NCBI RefSeq assembly: GCF_002290085.1
Contig: NZ_CP023173.1
Coordinates: 212,501-276,500 of the forward strand
Source of the DNA: Mesoplasma chauliocola
Lineage (GTDB): Bacteria; Bacillota_I; Bacilli_A; Mycoplasmatales; Mycoplasmataceae
Length of the DNA: 64,000 nucleotides
Direction of reading: 5' to 3'
A program made the translations under genes and the position numbers. Each line of letters opens with the position of its first letter. Position 1 is the first letter of the stretch. The notes under the pieces were generated by a model, which saw nothing but the letters and a program-made list of their open reading frames with translations, had not been told where the DNA came from and searched no databases. Below are positions 12,443-22,604 of the stretch, piece after piece.

Positions 12443-13378
12443 ATGATTTATACAGTAACGTTAAATCCTGCACTTGATCATATTATTGAAACTAATGGAT
12501 TTAAAATTGGCGAAACTAATTACTACAATAATGAATATATGGTTATTGGTGGTAAAGGAATCAATGTTTCAATAGTTTTAAACAATTTAAAGGCAGAAGT
12601 TTTATCAACTGGTATTTTAGGTTCAAATAATAAAGCACCTTTTTTAGAAAAATTTGAAGAAAATAATCTAAAGAACATTTTTTTTATTAATAAAGGTTTG
12701 ACAAGAACAAATTTGAAAATAAAAAATCTTGCTAAGGCAGAAGAAACTGAATTAAATGGTTTGGGCTCAAGTGTTAGTGAAAAAATAATAAATGAATTAA
12801 AAGATTTCTTAAGAGTTAATTTAAAACCTGAAGATATTTTGGTAGCAGCTGGAAGTATTCCAAGCGGATTACAAGATAATATTTATGAAGAAATCGGAAA
12901 TATAGCAAATGAAAAGAATGCATTATTCATTTTGGATACTTCTAAAAAAAGTATGATAAATGGAATTAAGGCTAAACCATATTTAATAAAACCCAATATT
13001 GAAGAAATTTGTGAAATATTAAATTTACCGTTTAAAGAATATTCATTTAATGAAATTTGTGAAATGGTAAAAAATCTAAAGCAAATGGGTGCGCAAAATG
13101 TTTTATTAAGTAGAGGAAGTAAAGGAAGTTATTTCTTTACAAGTACTGACGAAATATATCAAGTAGGAATTGCTAAGGGAGAATTAGTAAATTCAGTAGG
13201 ATCTGGTGATAGTATGATTGCAGGTTTTACATATGGAATTTATAAAAAATTAACCATAGAAGAATGTTTAAGATTTGGGGCTGCTGCTGGTGGGGCAACA
13301 GCATTTACAGAATGACTAGGTTTAAAAGAAGATATCTTAAACCTTAAAGAACAAGTATCTGTTATAAAAATAAAATAG
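12443..13378 (+). CDS. fruK: 1-phosphofructokinase
   Basis: 311 aa, PfkB/ribokinase family. It starts with the TVTLNPALDH motif typical of 1-phosphofructokinases and has GGKGINVS in the sugar site and the C-terminal GSGDS with catalytic Asp (about D256). It converts the fructose 1-phosphate delivered by FruA into fructose 1,6-bisphosphate, bypassing PfkA. SD is AGAGGA. It is followed after 9 bases by fruA. Confidence 0.95.
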
Positions 13379-13387
13379 GAGAACAAT

Positions 13388-15559
13388 ATGGAATTAAAAG
13401 ATTTATTTAAATCTAAAGTTTCAGTCTTTCAGGCAGATTTAAAATCAAAACAAGAAGTTATAAATTTCTTAGTTGAAAAACTATCAAATGAAAAAATGAT
13501 AGCTAATAAAAAAGACTTTAAAGATGCAATTTTAAAAAGAGAAAGCGAGGCTTCAACAGGAATGGGTGATGGAATTGGAATTCCTCATGCTATAAATGAT
13601 ACTGTTAAAGAACCTTGTATTGCTTTTGTAAGTTTAAAATCACCGATTGACTGAGAAAGTTTTGATAACAAACCAGTAGATTTAATTTTTATGATTGCAA
13701 CTAATGATGAAAAAGGTGAAGCTCACTTAGGTGCTTTAGCAGATTTATCAAAATTCTTAATGAAATCTGAATTTCAAGAAGCATTAAGAAAAGCAAAAAG
13801 CTTCAAAGCTTTACAAGTTGCTTTTAATAACAAAAGTGAAGCAAAAAGAGTAGAAGCTAAAGAAGGTAAATATGATGTTATTGGTATAACAGCATGTCCA
13901 ACAGGAATAGCACATACTTATTTAGCAGAAGAAAAATTAATTGAATATGCTACAGAGTTAGGTTTAAGTGTAAAAATTGAAACTCAAGGACGTAGAGGAA
14001 CAGAAAATAAGTTATCTCAAGAAGATGTTGATAATGCAAAAGTTATTATTTTAGCTCATGATAAAAACATTCAAGGAATGGGACGATTTAGTGGTAAACA
14101 AATTATTGATACAACAACTAAGGATGCTATTTTTAATGGAAAAGAATTAATTCAAGACTTCGGAAAAAATGAAAAAACTATTACTGCTAAAAACGTTAGT
14201 TCAAAAGATGATGAAGCAGGAGATGATTTTTCACTAAAGAAATTTGCTCAAGTTAAAGGTAATTTACTTGCTGGAGTTTCAAGAATGCTTCCATTCGTTG
14301 TTGCGGGAGGAATCATCTTAGGAATAGGATTCCTGATTGACTTTGCGATGGGTAATGGTAATCCACCAGTTATGCCAGCTGAATGATATACAGGATGATT
14401 AGCAAATGTTTGACCTACACATGTTCTAAATGAGACCGGAAATACCTTAACACCAGAACAAATTATGAGTATAGGTAGTACAGATTGAGTTAATGCCTGG
14501 ATGGGAGACTTTGGTACGCATAGTTTAACTGCAGGTTGATTTACAGCAATTGGTAAAACAGGAATGATGTTAATGGTTCCTATTCTTGCAGGTTATATTT
14601 CTTATACTATTGTTGGTCCTCAAGGATTAATGCCAGGGTTTATAGCCGGAGTATTTGCTGATGGACTAGGGGGGGTTGCTTATGGGACACCTGGTAGTTG
14701 ATCAGGATTATGAACTAGACTAATTCCTGTTGATATTCCAATGCAATCAGGATTTATTGGTGGTATGGTTGGAGCATATGTTGCTGCATTAATTGTATTT
14801 GGTTTAACAGTAGCATTTAAAAAATTCAAAAAATCATTTCATGGTATTAGAGATATAGTTTTAATCCCGTTATTATCACTTTTAGGAATTTCTTTAGCAA
14901 TGTTTGCGTTAAATATTCCTTTAGGTTATACAATGTATGGATTACAACAATTCTTAAAATTATTAGCTGAACATAATTTACTAATTTTATTAGGGGCAAT
15001 TTTAGGATTTATGATGTGTGTTGATATGGGTGGACCTATTAACAAAATTGCATACGTAACTGGTGTACTTTCAGTTTCAGGTGGATTAGGTAGTGACCCT
15101 CTAATCACACTTACAATGGCAGCAGCTATGGCTGGTGGAATGGTTCCACCATTAGGTATTGCCTTATGTACATTAATTTTTAGAAAAGCTTGAACTCAAA
15201 AAGAAAAAGATTCGGCAAAGGCTAACTGATTAATGGGAGCATTCTTTATTTCAGAAGGTGCGATTCCGTTTATGGTTACTGATCCAAAAAGAATTTCGCT
15301 ATCAGCGATGGCTGGTGGAACAATTACTGGATTAATGGTTGGAGCATTTAAAATAACTTTAGGTGCTCCTCATGGAGGGATAGCAGTATTCCCTCTTCTA
15401 AAATCTGGATTAGTTGATTTACAATCAGGTACAGCGATTGGTTTAGGTGTAGGATTATACATTTTATCAATAGTTGTAGGTACAGTTGTAATGGCAACAA
15501 TATTAGGATTCTGAAAATCATATGACATTAAAAAAGGAAAATTAGTTATAGTTAATTAA
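13388..15559 (+). CDS. fruA: PTS fructose transporter, EIIABC
   Basis: 723 aa multidomain permease. IIA is at about residues 1-150 with the phosphorylated H67 in GIGIPHAIN; IIB is at about 160-260 with C170 in ITACPTGIAHT; IIC from about 280 on is the membrane channel with 8 or more hydrophobic segments. It imports fructose and phosphorylates it to fructose 1-phosphate using PEP. The A-B-C order is that of Firmicutes FruA. Several TGA Trp codons occur. The operon ends at a hairpin directly downstream. Confidence 0.96.
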
Positions 15560-15566
15560 AATTTAT

Positions 15567-15597
15567 AAAAAACCTTAGAAATAGGGTTTTTTTGTTT
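15567..15597 (+). terminator. Terminator of fructose operon
   Basis: AAAAAACC and GGGTTTTTTT form an AT-rich stem with a loop of about 10 bases and a T tail. Confidence 0.7.
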
Positions 15598-15684
15598 CCA
15601 AAAAGTTAACATTTTTAAGTTTAAGAGTAAAATATTTTATAAATGAGAGAAAAAATCTGAAAGGACAAAAAGGTAAATAGATTA

Positions 15685-16971
15685 ATGAATCAAAAAACAC
15701 CAATAGTTGAGTTGAATAATGTTTCAAAAATTTATAATAAAAATGTTTGGGCATTAAAAAAAGTTGATCTAAAACTGTATCGTGGAGAATGCGTTTCTTT
15801 ACTTGGATCAAATGGTAGTGGTAAAACAACTCTATTGAGAATAATAGGAAATAACTTAAAAAACACAACAGGTACAATCAACTATAATTTTGATGAGGAA
15901 AACATTTTGAAAGCAATTGGTTTGCAAAAGAGAGAACAAGCATGACCAAATGGTTTTAAAGTTAAAGATATAAATGATTTATGAATTAAAATTTATGATA
16001 TGACAGATTTAGAATGAGTAAACAAGTTAAAACATGTTTTTGGAGTAAATGAAATCGAAGAAAAGTATTTATCAAAATTATCAATTGTAAGATTGCAAGT
16101 TTATGCAATATTTTTATCATTTATTTCAAAGCCTGAATTGGTTCTAATAGATGAATTATCATCAGATATAGATTTTAAATATGAAGAAAAGATAACTAAT
16201 TTTTTTAAAGAATATTTAGCAGACGGAAATACACTAGTTTTAAATCATCCAAGTTATTATTTTTTAGAAAATTTAACAGATAGAGTTATTTACTTGAATG
16301 ATGGAGAAATATTTGAAGATTTATCAATCAAGGAAGTTAAAAAAGAGTATAAATCTGTTATGGATTATACTAAATCAATTTTTAAAGAAGAAATTGTAGC
16401 TGAAAAAAAACTTAAAAACAAAAGTAAATTTTTTTCAACAATGAATACAAAAACTGAGACTTACTCAAATTCATTGCAAATTATTATTGAGGACTTGGAA
16501 AATCAACAGAATCACAATGAAAAAGTCTTGAATAGATTAAAGGAAGTTTATTTTGCTATCTTAGATCTAAAAACAAGTATAGATAATTTATCTATTTCTT
16601 ATATTAATAAAACCTCAATTAGAATTATTTCGAAAAAAATTAAAATGACTATTAAATTAATTAATTCATTAACAATAAATTATAAATATAAAAAGTATCA
16701 TAAAACTTTAAGTTCAATTGAAAAGTTTTTAAATAAAGAATTAAAAAGAACATTTGCAAATGATAAGGTTATTGTTAATGGAGATGTTTTAAGTATTACA
16801 ATGTCTGAATCAGAAAAAAAACAATTAGAAAAACTAAAAGAAAAATATATTCGAGAAGAACAAAAGATAATAAGAAGAAAAATATTAAAACAACAATTTA
16901 AAAAGCAAAATAAAATTAATAAAAGTTTAGAAACTAAATCTCAAAAAGAGGTTGAAAACAATGAAATCTAA
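15685..16971 (+). CDS. ABC transporter ATP-binding protein with C-terminal extension
   Basis: 428 aa. The first 210 residues are an ABC ATPase of the ABC-2 exporter type: Walker A GSNGSGKTT (41-49), Walker B LVLIDE (D156, E157) and switch His (about H188). The LSGGQ signature is not recognisable: at the expected place (129-133) it reads LSKLS. Residues 215-428 are a Lys-rich, predicted helical or coiled extension found in no standard exporter ATPase I know. It overlaps the first permease gene by 11 bases, so stoichiometric coupling with the two membrane proteins is likely. Substrate unknown. Confidence 0.85.
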
Positions 16972-17992
16972 TAATAGTTTTAGAATTTTTGTTAGATTGT
17001 TGAAGGCACAAACGTTTAATTATATTACTGATCCTATTAACATAATTTTAGGTTTTGTTCTAACAACAGTAACGATGTTGTGCTGGGTTGCTTTCAAGCC
17101 TCACAATGTTGAATCAGGATTATTAGCTGATAGTTTCGTTTTAGCTTCTGCTATTGGTATTTCATCAATTAGAAATTCACAATATAATTTAAATTTAACT
17201 TTAGCTAATTGAAGGGAAACAAGATTTGTTAGAAATTTGTTAACAACTCCAATTTCAAAAAAAACTTTATATACTTCTATATTATGTTTCAATTGAATTG
17301 TAAATATTATTGTTACAATTTTATTAATTTCTTTGGCTATGTTATTTAATTCTCAAAGACAAGTTATAACAAATGTTGAATGAGTCCCATTTTTTATTGG
17401 TTTCATTTTAAATATTTTGCTTTCAAATGTAATAGCTTTATTTTTATCAACAACTTTTAAAAATAAAGAATATGTTTTAATTATTTCCTTATGTTCTTAT
17501 TTTGGACCAATGTATCTTTTGGGTTTAGGAATTCCATGAAATGTAGTTGGCCAAATTCCGTCAATTAATATACTAACTTATTTTGCACCCCATAGGTATA
17601 CAATTCATTTAATGCAAGCAGCATGAGTAGGTTCAGCAAGTAATATGGCATTCCCAGGTGTTGATTCGAACACTTGACTAGGTATTCATGGATTTGGATA
17701 TGGAGGAATGGGATGATGACTTCCTGCATTAATTTCACTTTTATGAATACTAGTTTTTATATCTTTATTTTATTTAAGATTAAAAAATAATTATCAATTT
17801 GGTACAAGAAAGTATTCAAAATATAAAGGTGTAAAAAAACACATTAATAACATTGAATTAATTAAAAAAACAAATTCAATTGATGAATTAAAAGAATTAA
17901 TTAGCATAGCAGGTTTGGAATATAAAAAAGTTAAAACAAAAAGCCCCCAAAAAGTAAAACTTAATAGTAATAAGAAAAGGGGTAAAGACTAA
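16961..17992 (+). CDS. ABC-2 type exporter membrane protein 1
   Basis: 343 aa, about six hydrophobic segments; many Trp are TGA. N-terminal layout (cytosolic start, then a YITDPINIILG-type first helix) and the conserved loop FAPHRYTIHLM near residue 205 are those of ABC-2 permeases. A basic tail of about 60 aa ends it. Start: ATG 16961 has AGAGG 8 bases ahead; a TTG at 16952 was rejected. Its start overlaps the ATPase and its stop overlaps the next start (TAATG), so translation is coupled. It probably forms a heterodimeric channel with the next protein. Confidence 0.83.
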
Positions 17993-18933
17993 TGAATACA
18001 AAAAAAATTAAAAAAGAGTATCAAGTTTTTAGTATGCTATTTGTTATTCAAGTTAAGTCATGATTTAAAAATCCTTTAAATATCTTTCTAGGAGTTTTTA
18101 TTTCGCTTTATACAATGCTATGTTGATTAGCTTTTAAGAATAACGACCCATTTTTATTAGTTTCTGGTATTTGTGTTGCCATGACAAGAAACTCAATGTA
18201 TATATACCTTAGAACAATTATTGATTGAAGAGACAAAAATTTTAATGATAAACTTAATATGAGTAATATTAGCAACAAAACAAAACATACTTCCTTATTA
18301 GCATTTAATTTTGTTTCAACTTTATTAATATGCTTAATTTTATTTGCTATTTCAATAGCATTATTCCCTGCTCAAATAGCATATATTAAGAACATGAATA
18401 TTTTAATGATGTTATTTGGCTTAATAATTTGTTGAGGTACATGCTATGTACTAGCATTGTTTTTATATACTTTTGTTGCAAATTCAAAATGAGCAATTAT
18501 GATAGGGTTACTAATTTATTTTTCAACAATGTACTTTTTGGGATTAGGTTTTCCATTCCAAGTAATTATTGAGCAAAAATGATTAAACTATATTCTTTAT
18601 TTACACCCGTTTAGATATTCAATAAACATAGTTCAGGCTGGTTTTGTCAATGCTCAAAACTTCCATTATATAAATGACGCTATTAATATAAATGTTGATT
18701 TTGGATTTAAAGAAATAAAATGATTACCATACTTTTTAGCAATTTTTACAATAAGTGGGTATATAATTTCTTTAGTAACAAAAAGAGTAATAGATTCAAA
18801 TTACAAATTTAGATCTAGAAATAAAATTAAAAGATTAAGAACCGAATCAAAACAATATATCAAAACAATTAACGAAACAAATGATATTGAGTTTTTAAAA
18901 AGGTTAAGAGAAGATAGAAGGCAAAAGGATTAG
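17992..18933 (+). CDS. ABC-2 type exporter membrane protein 2
   Basis: 313 aa, six predicted membrane helices and a short basic C-terminal tail. It is a distant paralogue of the preceding permease: matching first helix (NPLNIFLGVFISLYTMLCWLAF against the DPINIILGF...MLCWVAF segment) and the same late motif (LHPFRYSINIVQ against FAPHRYTIHLMQ). It starts one base into the previous stop codon. The pair plus ATPase is a complete exporter; what it moves cannot be inferred. Confidence 0.82.
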
Positions 18934-18936
18934 ATT

Positions 18937-19122
18937 ATGAAGTGTTATAGTACAAATTGTAAAAATGAAGCAAGTTCTTCATTTTCAGAAAAGGTTTTAG
19001 ATGTTAACTCAACAACAAATAAATGGTTAACAACTGAACCAGTTTATAAAAGAATTACGTTATATTATTGTCATGATTGCATGCAAGATGTATTAGGTGA
19101 TTTAAGAGGTCAAAAAAAATAA
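18937..19122 (+). CDS. Small Cys-rich protein of the exporter operon
   Basis: 61 aa, not recognised as a named family. It contains C3-x4-C8 near the start and C-x2-C (YYCHDCM) near the end, a spacing that could bind one zinc. It is soluble, with no signal peptide. It starts 3 bases after the second permease with its own SD (AAAAGGA), so it is part of the operon. It uses TGG rather than TGA for its only Trp. Function unknown. Confidence 0.65.
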   Translation: MKCYSTNCKNEASSSFSEKVLDVNSTTNKWLTTEPVYKRITLYYCHDCMQDVLGDLRGQKK

Positions 19123-19145
19123 TCTCAATGAGATTATTTTTTTAT
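19118..19145. terminator. Terminator shared by convergent genes
   Basis: ATAATCTC-aat-GAGATTAT with flanking A and T runs. It ends the exporter operon; the stop codon of the minus-strand FNT gene lies inside its 3' arm. Confidence 0.75.
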
Positions 19146-20207
19146 TTTTTTATTTTCAATTCTTTCAATTTCTTCAATTAAAAATTTCATTCTTGCTTCT
19201 TGAACTAACAATACATCAAATTCTTTGTTAAATAACCCCATAAAAGTTCCAATAATTAATGCACCAATGAAGTTACCTAAAATCGCAGGTATAATGTTGA
19301 ATGCTACAAACGCTCAAGCCATATTAGCATTTTTTGCATTTGGATCTGATATAACTCTAAGAATTAACATTCATGCACCAAATCAGTTTGCAACACAGTG
19401 TTGATAACCAGCAATTGCAAAGAAAAATAAGATTAAGAAATACATAACCATTGCTGCAACTGTATTTCCTTTAGCAGATTTTGAACCTTGTGTAGCCAAA
19501 CAAATTAGGAAGTTACATAATACCGCACTTGCTAATACATAACCTATTGTTTTAAAAATTTCCCCTGCTGTTAATGTTTCTCCAGCATTAATTGCTGTTC
19601 CGATTTCATATAACTTAGCTGAACCAAATGAACTATAAATATGATCACCAAGAGTTTTAATAATTTCGCCACTCGCATCTTTTAAAACTGTATGCTCTAA
19701 TGCTCCAGATAATTGGAATATAATTGCAAAAATACCTATTCCAACAATGTTACCCGCATAAACTAGACCACAAGCTTTTAAAAAAATGGATCATCTTTCA
19801 ACTTTTTTAAACATTGTTCTGTTATATCACATATGGGCTGTAACAAATCCACCACCTAAAAATGATATAAGTAAGATAACACAACCAAATACAGCTCCTG
19901 TTAATAACCTAGTAATAGACTGATTATTTATTGAGAATGTTGCATATGCAACAGCTGCGTAAACTAAACCAATTCATATACCTGCTAAAACTCCTGCCAT
20001 AAATTGCTTCATACTTGCTAATCTTAATCCATCAGATATAACTCTAAACGTATGAATATATCCATAGTTATGATAAGCAACGTCTTGGCTGTAAAGTGGA
20101 GAATAATCAACTTGTTCTAAAGTTTCAATCTCATTTTTGTACTTGTGAATTTTTTCTTCATCAGTTAAATGCTCTTTTTTAAGTAGCACTTTTTTTGTAA
20201 TTTTCAT
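19134..20207 (-). CDS. Formate/nitrite transporter (FNT) family channel
   Basis: 357 aa, interrupted by several TGA Trp codons. A cytosolic N-terminal segment of about 75 aa is followed by six hydrophobic helices with FNT-like pieces: KQFMAGVLAGI (first helix), a GG-FVTAHMW segment, and GNIVG and GYQHCVANWF in the later half, the conserved His lying where FNT channels place theirs. The family forms pentameric channels for formate, nitrite, lactate or hydrosulfide with proton coupling. In a fermenting mollicute, lactate or formate export is the natural guess. The gene stands alone on the minus strand. Confidence 0.85.
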
Positions 20208-20324
20208 AAATGTTTTTTCTCTCTATTTTCTTTTTTAAAAATTATTTTCTATTTTAATAATACATTAGAGGAAATAAATTTTTGATATTTTTTTTATTTT
20301 TTAATATAAATTATATTTGATGAT

Positions 20325-20353
20325 TTATCATAGACAATATAAAGTGATATAAT
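20325..20353 (+). promoter_or_regulatory. Putative sigma-A promoter of crr
   Basis: TTATCA (20325-20330), 17 bp spacer, TATAAT (20348-20353), 40 bases ahead of the crr start. Confidence 0.5.
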
Positions 20354-20392
20354 TTTATTAGCCTAATTAGTTTTAAAAGAGGAGAAATAAAC

Positions 20393-20866
20393 ATGGGATT
20401 ATTTAGCAAAAAAAGCAAATCTGTTGAAATCTACGCACCAGTTGATGGAGAAGTAGTTGGATTAGACAAAGTTGAAGATGAAGTTTTCAGCGGAAAAATG
20501 ATGGGAGACGGTTTAGCTATCGTTCCTGCAAATGGTGATTTTGTTTCACCAATGACAGCTGAATTAGCAAGTGTGTTCCCAACAAAACATGCTTATGGAT
20601 TTAGAGAAAAATCTGGTGTTGAAGTTTTAGTTCACATTGGATTAGATACAGTTAATCTTGAAGGGGAAGGATTTGAATCTTTCGTTAAACAAGGAGATAA
20701 AGTTAAACAAGGAGATCCGATGGTTAAAGTGGATTTAAAATTCGTTAAACCTAAAGTTCCTTCAATAACAACACCAATTATTGTAACTAACCCAAATGGA
20801 AAAACAATAACTATTGTTAAAATGGGAAAAGTTAAAAAAGGTGAATTAATCGCAACTGTTGGTTAA
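20393..20866 (+). CDS. crr: PTS glucose-type EIIA component
   Basis: 157 aa single-domain EIIA-Glc. Both active-site histidines are present: H66 in PTKHAYGF and the phosphorylated H81 in VLVHIGLDTV. It takes phosphate from HPr and passes it to IIB domains, here most likely the PtsG-like protein at 43.2-45.3 kb, which lacks a IIA domain. Codon use suggests high expression (TTCGTT, ATCGTT, GGTTTA). Strong SD AGAGGAG. Confidence 0.95.
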   Translation: MGLFSKKSKSVEIYAPVDGEVVGLDKVEDEVFSGKMMGDGLAIVPANGDFVSPMTAELASVFPTKHAYGFREKSGVEVLVHIGLDTVNLEGEGFESFVKQGDKVKQGDPMVKVDLKFVKPKVPSITTPIIVTNPNGKTITIVKMGKVKKGELIATVG

Positions 20867-20906
20867 TAAAAAATAATTTACAAATTATTAGTTTATTTGA
20901 TATAAT

Positions 20907-21030
20907 TTATTTGTTAAAGAAAAAGAAGCACAAGCTCACCACCAACGAATAGTGAAGTGGTTGAAACAATAATATAAAAATATTATACTGTGTGCTATCT
21001 AATTTTTTGACGGCACACATTTTATTTATC
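20907..21030 (+). promoter_or_regulatory. L20 leader (attenuator) of infC-rpmI-rplT
   Basis: A TATAAT -10 box at 20901-20906 is followed by a leader with two mutually exclusive pairings. AGCACA (20927-20932) can pair with TGTGCT (20991-20996). Alternatively TGTGTGC (20989-20995) pairs with GCACACA (21013-21019), which is followed by TTTTATTT and so reads as a terminator. This matches the known Firmicutes arrangement in which ribosomal protein L20 binds the leader and favours termination. Confidence 0.8.
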
Positions 21031-21044
21031 CAAAGGAGTATTAG

Positions 21045-21587
21045 ATGGATCAAAGACGAAACAATTCAAAACCTATAAAAAATCAAGACCCGATTAACAC
21101 ATTTATTAGAGCCAGAGAAGTTTTAATAATAGGTGATAATGGTGAAAAGTTAGGACCTCTAAAAAGAAATGAGGCTATTCAATTAGCTGAAGAAAAAGGT
21201 CTAGACTTGATGCAAGTCGGTCAACAACCAGATGGATTAGCAATTTGTAAAATTTTAGACTATGGTAAATTCAAATATCAACAACAAAAGAAAAACAAAG
21301 AAGCTAAGAAAAATCAGGTTAAGGTTGAAAATAAAGAAATTAGATTGACTGTTAATATTGGTCAACATGACTTAGTAACAAAAGCCAAAAAAGCTAGAGA
21401 GTTTTTAGAGGCTGGGGATAGAGTTAAGATTTCTTTAAAATTTAAGGGTAGAGAAATTGCATACATGGATTTAGGAAAAGAAACATTAGACAAATTCTAT
21501 AAAGAAATTGAGGATATAGCTAAAATTGAAAAAGAAGCTAAATTAACTTCAAGATTCTTAGACATGTATGTTGTGCCAAAGAAATAA
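21045..21587 (+). CDS. infC: Translation initiation factor IF-3
   Basis: 180 aa, a normal two-domain IF-3. The N-terminal domain contains VLIIGDNGEKLGPL; the linker is Lys-rich; the C-terminal domain contains ILDYGKFKYQQ, VKISLKFKGRE and ends in the typical VVPKK. It binds 30S and checks the start codon. It begins with ATG here, not the AUU used autogenously in E. coli. SD AAGGAG. First gene of the three-gene operon under the L20 leader. Confidence 0.97.
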   Translation: MDQRRNNSKPIKNQDPINTFIRAREVLIIGDNGEKLGPLKRNEAIQLAEEKGLDLMQVGQQPDGLAICKILDYGKFKYQQQKKNKEAKKNQVKVENKEIRLTVNIGQHDLVTKAKKAREFLEAGDRVKISLKFKGREIAYMDLGKETLDKFYKEIEDIAKIEKEAKLTSRFLDMYVVPKK

Positions 21588-21618
21588 TTAGAAAAGTATT
21601 GAAAGGAAATTAAGTATT

Positions 21619-21813
21619 ATGCCAAAAATGAAATCAAAAAAATCATTAGCAAAAAGAGTTATTGCTAAGAAAAACGGTACTTTAAAAAGAGGTAAAGCTT
21701 ACAGATCTCACCGTGCTACAGGTAAAACTACAAAACAAAAACGTCACTTAGAAAAATCAACAATCGTTCATGTAACAGACATGAAACGTTTTAAGGGTTT
21801 ATTACAAAAATAA
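21619..21813 (+). CDS. rpmI: 50S ribosomal protein L35
   Basis: 64 aa, highly basic: [13 protein letters not shown] start, THRxTGK-like core and KRFKGLLQK end, all typical of L35. It lies 31 bases after infC and 23 before rplT. Confidence 0.97.
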   Translation: MPKMKSKKSLAKRVIAKKNGTLKRGKAYRSHRATGKTTKQKRHLEKSTIVHVTDMKRFKGLLQK

Positions 21814-21836
21814 GAAAGGTAAAAGGTAAATAAGTT

Positions 21837-22199
21837 ATGGCAAGAGTTAAATTTGGAAAAGTAACTAGAGCAAGAAGAAAACGTTGAATTAAGCGTGCAA
21901 AAGGTTACTATGGAACTAAACATTCTTCATACAAAAAAGCGCATGAACAAGTAGTTCGTTCAATGGCTTACGCTTTTATCGGGCGTAAACAAAAGAAACG
22001 TGATTTCAGAAAATTATGAATTGTACGTATTAATGCAGCAGTTAGACCTTATGGTTTATCATACTCAAGATTTATGAATGGATTAAAATTAGCAAGCATT
22101 GATGTTAACCGTAAAATGTTATCAGAATTAGCTATTTCAAACCCAGAACAATTTAAATTATTGGTTGATGCAGCAAATAAAGCATTAACTTCAAAATAA
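21837..22199 (+). CDS. rplT: 50S ribosomal protein L20
   Basis: 120 aa; [17 protein letters not shown] start and the [15 protein letters not shown] block identify L20. Besides ribosome assembly it is the expected autoregulator of this operon through the leader. Two Trp are TGA codons. The next small gene starts 7 bases after its stop. Confidence 0.97.
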
Positions 22200-22206
22200 T
22201 AAATTT

Positions 22207-22545
22207 ATGGCTAAAATAGATCAAAAAACAAATCAAGTTATTTTTACTAAACAAGAATATTTTGAAACTTGACAAAATTGTCCAATTATTCAAAATAGAG
22301 ACTCAAAAGAATTTAGACTTTGTTATATTTGCAAATTTCCAATGGAATTTAAAATTAACGAAAAAGATAGTAAAATTGAAAATGCTTGAGTTATTGATTT
22401 AATTAATGCAAAAAAACCAGTATTAGAGATTGAAAATTATATTGGTGTGCATGCTAACTGCGTGCAAAATAGAAAAAAAATGGACTCAACAAAACTAATT
22501 AAAAAAATAAAAATGGTTGGTTGAATGGCTCCTGAAGATTATTAA
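22207..22545 (+). CDS. Small hypothetical protein appended to L20 operon
   Basis: 112 aa with four in-frame TGA (Trp) codons. Not a family I recognise. It has a C-x2-C (LCYICKF, about residues 38-41) and a later HANC, together a possible C2HC metal site; no membrane segment or signal. Its start is 7 bases after rplT with only a poor SD, so it may depend on translational coupling. A strong terminator follows its stop. Confidence 0.65.
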
Positions 22546-22548
22546 TTT

Positions 22549-22570
22549 AAAGATGCTTTGCATCTTTTTT
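22549..22570 (+). terminator. Terminator of infC operon
   Basis: AAAGATGC-ttt-GCATCTTT followed by TTTTT. Confidence 0.85.
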
Positions 22571-22604
22571 TAATTGAAAACTTTAAATTAAAGAAAGGGA
22601 AATT

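Noticed and set aside
16952-16960. TTG start for the first exporter permease
   Set aside because: The AGAGG motif is correctly spaced for ATG 16961 and would overlap a TTG start.
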